A stretch of 15,887 nucleotides of DNA from an uncultured Paraprevotella sp. (lineage in GTDB: Bacteria; Bacteroidota; Bacteroidia; Bacteroidales; Bacteroidaceae), in the NCBI GenBank assembly GCA_910584955.1, contig CAJUDC010000030.1, positions 6,573-22,459 of the forward strand. The letters run 5' to 3'. The notes under the pieces were generated by a model. That model worked only from the letters and a program-made list of their open reading frames with translations, was not told the DNA's origin and did no database searches. Every line of letters begins with the position of its first letter. The first letter of the stretch is position 1. A program made the translations under genes and the position numbers. Positions 7,114 through 13,526 of the stretch are shown piece after piece.

Positions 7114-7740
7114 ATGTTAGTAAATTCTTTAATTGTATCAACGATGACAGCCGTGTTCACCCTGCCGCCACTTCCTTATACGACGGATGCTTTGGCGCCG
7201 GTTATCAGCAAGCAGACGGTGGAACTGCATTACGGCAAGCATCTTCAGACGTATGTGAACCAGTTGAACGCACTGGTGCCGGGCACGGAGTTCGAGAAAA
7301 TGCCGCTGGAAGAGATTGTTGTAAAAGCACCCGCAGGACCGATTTTCAATAATGCCGGTCAGGTGCTCAACCATACGCTCTATTTTGAGCAGTTCCGTCC
7401 GCTGGCTTCCGACAAACCGGCTGCTCCGAGCGGAAAGTTGGCCGAGGCCATTGACGAGGCGTTCGGAAGTTTTGAGGAGATGAAGACCAAGCTGAACACG
7501 GCTTCCGCCTCGCTGTTCGGTTCGGGGTGGGCATGGCTGGCGCAGGACTCCGGCGGGAAACTCACCATCTTGCAGTGTCCCAATGCCGACAATCCCGTGC
7601 GTCACGGCATGGTGCCGCTCATCGGAATCGACGTCTGGGAACATGCTTACTATCTCGATTATCAGAACCGGCGTATCGACCACGTGGCCGATGTATGGAA
7701 TCTGATAGACTGGGATGTGGTGGCTTCCCGAATGAAATAG
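7114..7740 (+). CDS. sod: Superoxide dismutase (Fe/Mn type, probably cambialistic)
   Basis: A cytoplasmic Fe/Mn superoxide dismutase that converts superoxide to oxygen and hydrogen peroxide. The 208-residue frame carries all metal ligands: His39 (HYGKH), His87 (NNAGQVLNHTLYF), Asp173 and His177 (DVWEHAYY). Gln83 in NNAGQ is at the iron-type glutamine position. Gly171 (LIGID) is at the position equivalent to Gly155 of the Porphyromonas gingivalis enzyme, where Gly goes with use of either metal and Thr with iron preference. The sequence is close in pattern to the B. fragilis enzyme. Two starts are possible: ATG 7114 has AAGGA at 7104-7108 with good spacing and adds MLVNSLIVST, while ATG 7144 (MTAVFTLPPLPY) gives the usual family N-terminus and 198 residues but lacks a ribosome site. 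I keep 7114 and regard the start as unsettled. Probably cotranscribed with the small gene at 6800; a terminator follows. Confidence 0.95.
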   Translation: MLVNSLIVSTMTAVFTLPPLPYTTDALAPVISKQTVELHYGKHLQTYVNQLNALVPGTEFEKMPLEEIVVKAPAGPIFNNAGQVLNHTLYFEQFRPLASDKPAAPSGKLAEAIDEAFGSFEEMKTKLNTASASLFGSGWAWLAQDSGGKLTILQCPNADNPVRHGMVPLIGIDVWEHAYYLDYQNRRIDHVADVWNLIDWDVVASRMK

Positions 7741-7755
7741 GCGTTTTGCCGACAG

Positions 7756-7800
7756 AAAAGGAAGCGGCTTTCCGTAACGGGAAAAGCCGCTTCCTTTTGG
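7756..7800 (+). terminator. Terminator after sod
   Basis: AAAAGGAAGCGGCTTTCC (7756-7773) pairs with GGGAAAAGCCGCTTCCTTTT (7779-7798 core), giving a stem of more than 15 bp ending in a T-rich arm. It lies 16 bases after the SOD stop. Confidence 0.85.
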
Positions 7801-8027
7801 TTTGTCGGGGCGTGGCTCACCGTTGCACGACGTGCCCTGCAAGGGAGGGGAAATATCATGCCGGTCCCTTTTTCACACGGGGCATACTGCGTGAGAAAGG
7901 GACTTGGGTTACGGACAAACGCGCTCCAGCCTCCTGTTTTATGTGTTCTAGGAGACGTCTTGATAATATTTTGCGAACTTGAAAAGCCGGGGGAGGAAAG
8001 GCGGCTTGCAAAGTCTGGTGCGGTTTC
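7801..8027. other. Gene-free gap with an unexplained 13-bp hairpin
   Basis: No credible gene between the sod terminator and the YeiH-family promoter. An open frame at 7858-8079 has no family resemblance and runs through the promoter. The notable element is an inverted repeat GTCCCTTTTTCAC (7864-7876) / GTGAGAAAGGGAC (7891-7903), which forms 13 pairs in RNA (one G-U) round a 14-base loop with no T-run on either strand. Confidence 0.6.
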
Positions 8028-8058
8028 TTGGAGAACCAGCAGAAAAGGCGTATCTTTG
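8028..8058 (+). promoter_or_regulatory. Promoter of the YeiH-family gene (-33 TTG, -7 TATCTTTG)
   Basis: TTG at 8028-8030, then 20 bases, then TATCTTTG at 8051-8058: the right order and spacing for a Bacteroidetes sigma-ABfr promoter. It lies 35 bases before the ATG at 8094. Confidence 0.7.
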
Positions 8059-8093
8059 CGTAAGATAATATCGCTGTAATTTCATCTGATCGT

Positions 8094-9074
8094 ATGATTT
8101 CCTCCGCAAGAAAACACAACAAGGCCGTCTATGTGGCCCTTCTTTTCGTATTGACTTTTTTTCTGTTGATGGACTACGTGCCCGTTTTGCGCCCGTATTC
8201 CCGATGGGTGACGCCTCCCGTGGCCCTGTTTGCCGGACTGGCTTTTGCCTTGTCGTTAGGGCAGGCGTATCCTGTCTTTAACAAGAAAGTTTCCAAGTAT
8301 CTGCTTCAATATTCCGTGGTGGGACTGGGATTCGGTATGAATCTGCAGGAATCGCTGGCCTCCGGTAAGGAAGGTATGGAATTTACGGTTATATCCGTGG
8401 TCGGTACGATGCTGGTGGGAATGTTTCTCGGCCGTAAAGTGCTGAAAGTGGATCGGGATACTTCCTATCTGATCAGTTCCGGTACGGCTATTTGCGGAGG
8501 CAGTGCCATTGCAGCTGTGGGGCCGGTGCTGAAGGCCAAGGATTGCGATATGTCTGTAGCCCTGGCCACGGTGTTTGTGCTCAATGCTATAGCTCTGTTT
8601 GTTTTTCCGGTGATGGGACACGGTCTGGGGCTGGACCAACAGCAGTTCGGTACTTGGGCGGCCATCGCCATTCACGACACGAGTTCGGTGGTGGGAGCCG
8701 GGGCGGCCTACGGCGACGAGGCGCTGAAGGTGGCCACCACCATCAAGCTTACCCGCGCTTTGTGGATCATACCGCTGGCCCTGGTCACCTCGGTGATTTA
8801 TAAAGGTGACGGAAAGAAAATCAGTGTGCCCTGGTTTATCCTGTATTTTATTATGGCTATCGTGCTCAACACGTATGTACTCGACGGAGTGCCCCGCCTG
8901 GGGGAATGCGTGTCGGGACTGGCCCGGAAGGGACTGGTCATTACCATGTTCTTTATCGGGGCATCGCTCTCTGTGGATGTGCTTCGCCGGGTAGGCGTGC
9001 GTCCGTTGGTGCAGGGAGTGTTGCTTTGGGTGGTGATCAGCGTCGGTTCATTGGCTTATATTCTAATTAAATAA
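8094..9074 (+). CDS. YeiH/UPF0324-family membrane protein, putative sulfate exporter
   Basis: A 326-residue inner-membrane protein of the UPF0324/YeiH family (Cons_hypoth698), often annotated as a putative sulfate or sulfite-related exporter on limited evidence. About nine to ten hydrophobic segments are visible. Family hallmarks: SGTAICGGSAIAA (129-141), AIHDTSSVVGA (192-202) and ATTIKLTRALWI (214-225). Length is typical. The start ATG lies after a well-spaced promoter; there is no strong ribosome site, which is common in this phylum. The GH43 gene follows 9 bases after the stop, so both are probably on one transcript although their functions look unrelated. The SulP transporter 4 kb away may handle the same anion, which is only a suggestion. 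No LysR-type regulator, the usual partner of yeiH in proteobacteria, is present. Confidence 0.88.
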   Translation: MISSARKHNKAVYVALLFVLTFFLLMDYVPVLRPYSRWVTPPVALFAGLAFALSLGQAYPVFNKKVSKYLLQYSVVGLGFGMNLQESLASGKEGMEFTVISVVGTMLVGMFLGRKVLKVDRDTSYLISSGTAICGGSAIAAVGPVLKAKDCDMSVALATVFVLNAIALFVFPVMGHGLGLDQQQFGTWAAIAIHDTSSVVGAGAAYGDEALKVATTIKLTRALWIIPLALVTSVIYKGDGKKISVPWFILYFIMAIVLNTYVLDGVPRLGECVSGLARKGLVITMFFIGASLSVDVLRRVGVRPLVQGVLLWVVISVGSLAYILIK

Positions 9075-9083
9075 GGAGAAGAT

Positions 9084-10217
9084 ATGAATGGTTTGAGAAG
9101 TCTGTTTCTGAGTGCTGCCTGCCTGCTGGCTCTGACGCTTGCGGCGCAGCCTGCCGAATTCCGTCCGGGAGAGGAATGGCCGGACACGAACGGTGAGCAC
9201 ATTAATGCGCACGGTGGTGCGGTGTTGTTTCATGAGGGAGTGTATTATTGGTACGGCGAGAACCGTCCCGACCGTGGCTTCACGACGGAAGTCGGTGTGG
9301 AAGTGTATTCCTCCACCGACCTGTACCGGTGGAAAGACGAGGGAGTAGCCTTGGCGGTGTCGGCGGAAGAAGGCAGTCCGATAGAGAAAGGGTGTATTAT
9401 GGAGCGTCCCAAAGTGGTATACAATCCGAAGACCCGTCAGTTCGTCATGCTTTTCCATCTGGAACTGAAAGGGCGCGGTTATGAGGCGGCCCGGGTGGGA
9501 TTTGCCGTGAGCGACAGCCCCACGGGGCCTTTCCGTTTCCTGCGTTCGCTACGCCCGAATGCGGGCCGCTGGCCGGTGGAGTTCAAGCGGGCCGATGTGC
9601 GGTGCGCAGAGAAACAGAATCCCGCCGACTATAAAGATTGGTGGACACCGGAATGGCGCACGGCTATCGAGAAGGGCATGTTTACGGCTCGCGATCGCAA
9701 AGGCGGGCAGATGAGCCGCGACATGACGGTGTATGTGGACGATGACGGGAAAGCTTATCATATATTCTCTTCCGAAGATAACCTGACGCTCCATTTGGCC
9801 GAACTGACCGATGATTTTCTGGATTATACGGGCCGGTATACACGTATCGCCCCCGGTGGACAGAACGAAGCGCCCACGGTGTTCAAACGAAACGGGATGT
9901 ACTGGCTGATAACCAGCGGCTGTACGGGTTGGGCGCCCAATCAGGCGCGGATGTTCTGCGCTCCGTCGCTGTGGGGGCCCTGGAAGCAGTTGCCTTCGCC
10001 GTTTGAAGGGGAGGGAGCGGAACGTACGTTCGGCGGTCAAGGTACGTACGTGCTGAAAGTACCGGGACATACCGACGGTTTTGTTTTCATGGCCGATGTG
10101 TGGAATCCTAGCCATCTGCGCCGTTCGCGTCATATCTGGTTGCCGATAGCGTTTCGTGCCGACGGCACGCCGTTTATTCCCTGGCGCGACCGCTGGACGC
10201 TGGAGGATCTGAAATAA
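9084..10217 (+). CDS. Secreted GH43 glycoside hydrolase, exo-beta-1,3-galactanase-like (subfamily 24/34 type)
   Basis: A 377-residue exported enzyme: signal peptide LRSLFLSAACLLALTLAA with likely cut near residue 21, then one five-bladed propeller. Motifs include INAHGGAVLF (40-49), YYWYGENR (54-61), VEVYSSTDLYRW (72-83), ERPKVVYN (107-114), SRDMTVYVDDDGKAYHIFSS (211-230), NEAPTVFKRNG (261-271) and GGQGTYVL (317-324). Glu107, Glu262 and Gln319 align in my reading with the active-site trio of GH43 exo-beta-1,3-galactanases such as the Phanerochaete enzyme (Glu102, Glu208, Gln263), where a Gln takes the place of the usual catalytic base. This suggests action on beta-1,3-galactan of arabinogalactan, but subfamily 34 arabinofuranosidase-like enzymes are an alternative. 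Residues ~160-210 look like an insertion between blades. It begins 9 bases after the YeiH-family gene with AAGGAG at 9073-9078 before the ATG. It converges on a second GH43 gene. Confidence 0.85.
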   Translation: MNGLRSLFLSAACLLALTLAAQPAEFRPGEEWPDTNGEHINAHGGAVLFHEGVYYWYGENRPDRGFTTEVGVEVYSSTDLYRWKDEGVALAVSAEEGSPIEKGCIMERPKVVYNPKTRQFVMLFHLELKGRGYEAARVGFAVSDSPTGPFRFLRSLRPNAGRWPVEFKRADVRCAEKQNPADYKDWWTPEWRTAIEKGMFTARDRKGGQMSRDMTVYVDDDGKAYHIFSSEDNLTLHLAELTDDFLDYTGRYTRIAPGGQNEAPTVFKRNGMYWLITSGCTGWAPNQARMFCAPSLWGPWKQLPSPFEGEGAERTFGGQGTYVLKVPGHTDGFVFMADVWNPSHLRRSRHIWLPIAFRADGTPFIPWRDRWTLEDLK

Positions 10218-10286
10218 AACGGTTCCCGATGTGCCGGAGCGCGTTGTCGGACGTTGCTTCGGGGGCTTTAGGGTGGAGATACAAAC

Positions 10287-10339
10287 CGGCCCGCCAACCG
10301 CAAAGAGGCTTTCTCATTGCAGGTTGGCGGGCCGATTTT
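10287..10339. terminator. Shared terminator between the two convergent GH43 genes
   Basis: A 13-bp perfect stem, CGGCCCGCCAACC (10287-10299) with GGTTGGCGGGCCG (10322-10334), followed by ATTTTG on plus. On minus it is followed by GTTTGT, a weaker U-run. It sits between the two convergent stops. Confidence 0.8.
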
Positions 10340-10378
10340 GTGAGGCCGTTTCCATCCGAAGGGTAACGGACGGTCGTC

Positions 10379-11602
10379 TTATTTGCGCAGATTCTGCAGC
10401 CGCTCTGTCATTTTTTTTAGGACGGTCGGATCGCACGGTCCGTCAAGTATCCGACGGGCTTCTTTGAGCAGTTCGTCGCGTTGTGACAGTTGTTTCAGTG
10501 TCAGCGTTGGCACAGGCATCTGTTCGGTTCGGCGCATGGCGATGTTCAGTGCCGACCATGCCTCCAGCCGTTCGCGTTCGGCTTTTGTGATGTGCATCAC
10601 CGACCCGTGACGCGGGGTAAAGTCGCCGTGTGTAGGGGTGTTCTGCACGAATGTGAAGTTCTTCAGATCGCTGCTTTTACAGAACTGGTAGTACCCTTTC
10701 GCATAGCAATCGTACATCAGAACGTATTCATCGGAATGAATGAGCGGGAAGACGCTGGACCCTTCTACGGGGAATTCACCGGGCTTGTGGATGTGCTTGT
10801 ACTCCACGGTGTACGGGCCTGTCAGGCGCTTGCTTGTAGCCCTCATCACCCCTTGCCGGGTGTGGAACTCGTGGTTGACGGTCGGCAAGCCCTCGTCCTT
10901 AAAGAAGAGTACGAATTCCTTTTCCTTGGGGTTGTAGACAATGTCACCGTCTATCGAGGCCGTGCCGAAGTCCAGCAGCAGGCGCGGTTCGGTGATGTCG
11001 GTGAAGTCCTCGTTGGCGTATGAGTAAAACAGTTTGAAATAAGGCTGGAAGCGGTCGCCTACGGGGTACTCCCAGTCGTGGCGGCCTATGGAATAGTAGA
11101 TCATGTACTTCTTCGCCTCCTCGTCCCAGATGGTCTGCGGCGCCCATACGGCATGCAGATTCTTGCGGTCGAACCCCGGCAGATTCGGAAAGCGTGTCGG
11201 GAAGTCGATGGCTGTGTGTTGCCAGTGAATCAGGTCGGTGCTCTTCATCAGAATCAGTCCGTCGTTGCTCTGCCAGCCTTCGTCCGAGCGCATGTCTGTC
11301 AGTACCATATAGAATGTTTTCCCGTCCTGTGCCCGCATGATGTGCGGGTCGCGTATGCTTTTCTTCAAGGCGATGCTGTCCGATGCGATGACCGGGCGCC
11401 CTTCGTTGAGCGAGGTGTAATTGAATCCGTCGTCGCTCAGTGCGTAGCGGATTTGTTCGCCGTCGGGAGAGTTGTTGGAGAAGAAGGCAAACAGGTAGCT
11501 GCTGTACGGAGTTGGCGATGCGGTCTCCTGTGCTTTCAATTGCGGAACGGCTGCCGACAGCAGGCCGATCAGGATAGCTTTGGTTACGTCTGTTCTTTTC
11601 AT
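10379..11602 (-). CDS. Secreted GH43-family glycoside hydrolase with helical C-terminal tail
   Basis: A 407-residue exported enzyme with a signal peptide (AILIGLLSAAVPQLKA, likely cut near residue 24) and a GH43 five-bladed propeller. Candidate catalytic residues are Asp85 in SIRDPHIM (general base), Asp218 in ASIDGDIVYNP (pKa modulator) and Glu280 in FPVEGSSVF (general acid); TPRHGSVMHI (329-338) holds the conserved His loop. It also has HAVWAPQTIWD (150-160) and YYSIGRHD. After the propeller, residues ~339-407 are predicted helical and charged (KAERERLEAWSALNIAMRR ... LLKEARRILDG ... KKMTERLQNLRK), which is not part of the fold. I cannot assign a subfamily: arabinofuranosidase, xylosidase or galactosidase are all possible. 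It differs clearly from the other GH43 (classical Asp base here, Gln there). It lies 68 bases downstream of the Nudix gene with no clear promoter or terminator between, so read-through from queA is possible. Confidence 0.85.
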   Translation of the reverse strand: MKRTDVTKAILIGLLSAAVPQLKAQETASPTPYSSYLFAFFSNNSPDGEQIRYALSDDGFNYTSLNEGRPVIASDSIALKKSIRDPHIMRAQDGKTFYMVLTDMRSDEGWQSNDGLILMKSTDLIHWQHTAIDFPTRFPNLPGFDRKNLHAVWAPQTIWDEEAKKYMIYYSIGRHDWEYPVGDRFQPYFKLFYSYANEDFTDITEPRLLLDFGTASIDGDIVYNPKEKEFVLFFKDEGLPTVNHEFHTRQGVMRATSKRLTGPYTVEYKHIHKPGEFPVEGSSVFPLIHSDEYVLMYDCYAKGYYQFCKSSDLKNFTFVQNTPTHGDFTPRHGSVMHITKAERERLEAWSALNIAMRRTEQMPVPTLTLKQLSQRDELLKEARRILDGPCDPTVLKKMTERLQNLRK

Positions 11603-11670
11603 GATATAAAAGTATGTTTAGGTTTATCTTGGGGAGAGGTGACCGCCCCGTGTGTCTGTGGCGGCGGTGC

Positions 11671-12189
11671 TTACAGCAGGTGACCGAACAGATGGCGGAA
11701 TTCTTTCTCGAAATTAGGCGTGAAGAGGTGCTGTCCGAAGCCGGCTTTCACCTCCGCCATCGTCCAGAAACGCCCGCCGTCGGTTTCGCTGCTGGGGCGG
11801 ATGATGCCGTCGTAGGTACACCGGTGCGGAAAGACCAGCTCGCGTTCGCGCTCGGACTCGAACACATACGGGGGCAAGGCTTCGGGCACAAACTTCTCGA
11901 TGCCCAGCTCCTCCCGTGTCTCCCGGCGCAAGGCCTGTTCCACGTTTTCGCCCAGGTCGATGTGTCCTCCTACGGCTGTGTCCCATTTCCCGGGCTGGAT
12001 GTCTTTCCAGAGCGGTCTTCGTTGCAGATAGATGTCCCCTTGGCCGTTGAATACATGCAGATGCACCACCGGGTGCAGCAGTCGGCTTCCGTTGTGGCAT
12101 TCCCTGCGGGTGGCTGCCCCGGTGATATGTCCGTCTTCGTCTACGAGTGGGAGCCTCTCTTCGCCGTTGTCATGTTGAATAGCTGTCAT
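11671..12189 (-). CDS. Nudix hydrolase (YfcD/IPP-isomerase-like group)
   Basis: A 172-residue cytoplasmic Nudix protein with a complete Nudix box at 75-97 (GHIDLGE ... REtrEELGI), matching GX5EX7REUXEEXGU, so the metal-binding glutamates are present. The N-terminal strand-turn LPLVDEDGHITGAATRRECH and LLHPVVHLHVFNGQGDIYLQRR (37-58) resemble E. coli YfcD and isopentenyl diphosphate isomerase-like proteins. YfcD-type proteins are presumed to hydrolyse a nucleoside-diphosphate-linked compound, but the substrate is not known. It starts 11 bases after queA with no own promoter visible, so the two form an operon. A CAT-containing alternative start a few codons inward exists but the chosen ATG gives the full family N-terminus. 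Confidence 0.88.
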   Translation of the reverse strand: MTAIQHDNGEERLPLVDEDGHITGAATRRECHNGSRLLHPVVHLHVFNGQGDIYLQRRPLWKDIQPGKWDTAVGGHIDLGENVEQALRRETREELGIEKFVPEALPPYVFESERERELVFPHRCTYDGIIRPSSETDGGRFWTMAEVKAGFGQHLFTPNFEKEFRHLFGHLL

Positions 12190-12200
12190 AGGTATGCGGT

Positions 12201-13463
12201 TTAAGGAATAAGTAGGGAACTGTCGCCGTAACTCAGGAACCGGAACCCGTGTTCCAGCGCATAGGAATAAATGTCGCGCCAGCGCTCACCGCCGACGAAT
12301 GCTGACACCAGCAGCAGCAAGGTGCTTTGCGGTTGGTGGAAATTCGTCACCATCATCTGTACGATGTGGTATTCATAACCCGGTGCGATGATAATCTGCG
12401 TGCTGGTGTGCAGGGCATGCAGTTCGTTGCGCTCCATATAGTCCAGTAAGTTATGTAAGGCTTGCAGGGTAGTGAGTGCTTCGGGGCAGCCGTTGTCGGC
12501 CGTTCCTGCCGGACGGGTGCGTCCGGCATATTCGTAAGGCATCCATTGGGGCACGTGCAAGTCGGCTTCGCAGGCGTCGGGCCGTTCGTTCAGGATCACC
12601 CCCATGTAATACAGGCTTTCCAGGGTACGTACCGAAGTGGTGCCCACAGCGATGCACCGCCCTCCGTGGGCGATGAGTTTTTCAATGCAGCTGCGCGGCA
12701 CGCATACGTACTCCGTGTGCATGTCGTGGCCGGCGATCTCTTCGCTTTTTACGGGCTTGAATGTGCCGGCTCCTACGTGCAGCGTCAGTTCTTCGCGCTC
12801 GATGCCGTGTTCGTCCAGTGCCCGCAGCACGCGGTCGGTAAAATGAAGACCGGCGGTCGGCGCCGCCACGCTGCCTTTGATTTTCGAGTAAACCGTCTGA
12901 TAGGTCGTCTTGTCGCTTTCCTGTGTCTCGCGGTTCAGATAAGGCGGGATGGGCAGTTCGCCGGCGGCTTCCAACACCTCGGCAAAGGTCAGGGTCTCAT
13001 CGTCCCATTCAAAGTTGATGCAATGGCTCGTAGAGCGGCATTCACCCCGTGTGGCAGTCAGTGTCACCTGGCGGTCGCCGACGGTGAGCACCCGCTGCAA
13101 CGGGCCGCTTTTCCATTTCTTCAAGTTGCCTACCAGACACAGCCAACTGCATTGCCGGGTCTGCTGAAACATCAGGGCATAGTCGGCCGGTTGCAGCGGT
13201 TCCAGGCAAAACACTTCGATGAGCGCTCCCGTTTCTTTACGGAAATGCAGTCGGGCCTGTATGACACGTGTGTTATTGAACACCATCAACGCACCTTTCG
13301 GCAGATACGACGGGAGGGCGGTGAAAGTGTCGTGGCTGATGGCGCCTTGCCGGTATACCAGTAATTGGGAACCGTCGCGGTCGGGTAGCGGGAACTTGGC
13401 GATACGTTCGTCGGGAAGCTCGTAATTGAAGTTTTTTATTTGGATATGTTTGGTATCTTCCAT
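12201..13463 (-). CDS. queA: S-adenosylmethionine:tRNA ribosyltransferase-isomerase (queuosine synthesis)
   Basis: A 420-residue cytoplasmic enzyme that transfers and isomerises the ribosyl group of SAM onto 7-aminomethyl-7-deazaguanine in tRNA, making epoxyqueuosine. Family motifs: LPDERIAKFP (16-25), LMVFNNTRVIQARL (59-72), GELPIPPYL (168-176), VYSKIKGSVAAPTAGLHFT (191-209) and LHVGAGTFKPV (228-238). It is about 70 residues longer than the proteobacterial enzyme, as in other Bacteroidetes; the extra length is around 95-150 and near the C-terminal half. I place the start at the ATG ending at 13463. The longer frame starts with TTG at 13490, which lies inside a -7 promoter element, so those nine residues are not translated. 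The gene heads a minus-strand operon with the Nudix gene and is divergent from the smr gene. Confidence 0.95.
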   Translation of the reverse strand: MEDTKHIQIKNFNYELPDERIAKFPLPDRDGSQLLVYRQGAISHDTFTALPSYLPKGALMVFNNTRVIQARLHFRKETGALIEVFCLEPLQPADYALMFQQTRQCSWLCLVGNLKKWKSGPLQRVLTVGDRQVTLTATRGECRSTSHCINFEWDDETLTFAEVLEAAGELPIPPYLNRETQESDKTTYQTVYSKIKGSVAAPTAGLHFTDRVLRALDEHGIEREELTLHVGAGTFKPVKSEEIAGHDMHTEYVCVPRSCIEKLIAHGGRCIAVGTTSVRTLESLYYMGVILNERPDACEADLHVPQWMPYEYAGRTRPAGTADNGCPEALTTLQALHNLLDYMERNELHALHTSTQIIIAPGYEYHIVQMMVTNFHQPQSTLLLLVSAFVGGERWRDIYSYALEHGFRFLSYGDSSLLIP

Positions 13464-13487
13464 GCGGAAAAATGAGTTATTTTCATG

Positions 13488-13495
13488 CAAAATTA
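13488..13495 (-). promoter_or_regulatory. Bacteroidetes -7 element for queA
   Basis: CAAAATTA reads TAATTTTG on the minus strand, a full match to TAnnTTTG, 25 bases before the chosen queA ATG. A T-rich stretch around 13513-13518 (TTTTTTC on minus) sits at about the right distance for a -33 element. Confidence 0.7.
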
Positions 13496-13497
13496 GC

Positions 13498-13505
13498 TAT
13501 CTTTG
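13498..13505 (+). promoter_or_regulatory. Bacteroidetes -7 element for the DUF2027/Smr gene
   Basis: TATCTTTG is a full match to TAnnTTTG, 21 bases before the ATG at 13527. It lies only 2 bases from the queA -7 element on the other strand. The -33 element is not clear. Confidence 0.7.
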
Positions 13506-13526
13506 CGCATAGAAAAAAGTAAAATC

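Noticed and set aside
7858..8079. 73-codon frame in the gap before the YeiH-family gene
   Set aside because: No protein resemblance; it runs through the hairpin and the TATCTTTG promoter element.
11607..11614. TACTTTTA on minus as the promoter of the minus-strand GH43 gene
   Set aside because: One mismatch to the consensus and only about five bases from the ATG, too close to leave a leader.
11642..11668. Small inverted repeat between the Nudix and GH43 genes as a terminator
   Set aside because: Only six pairs, with no T-run on the minus strand.
12462..13364. 300-codon plus-strand frame opposite queA
   Set aside because: Shadow of queA, no family resemblance, no promoter or start signal.
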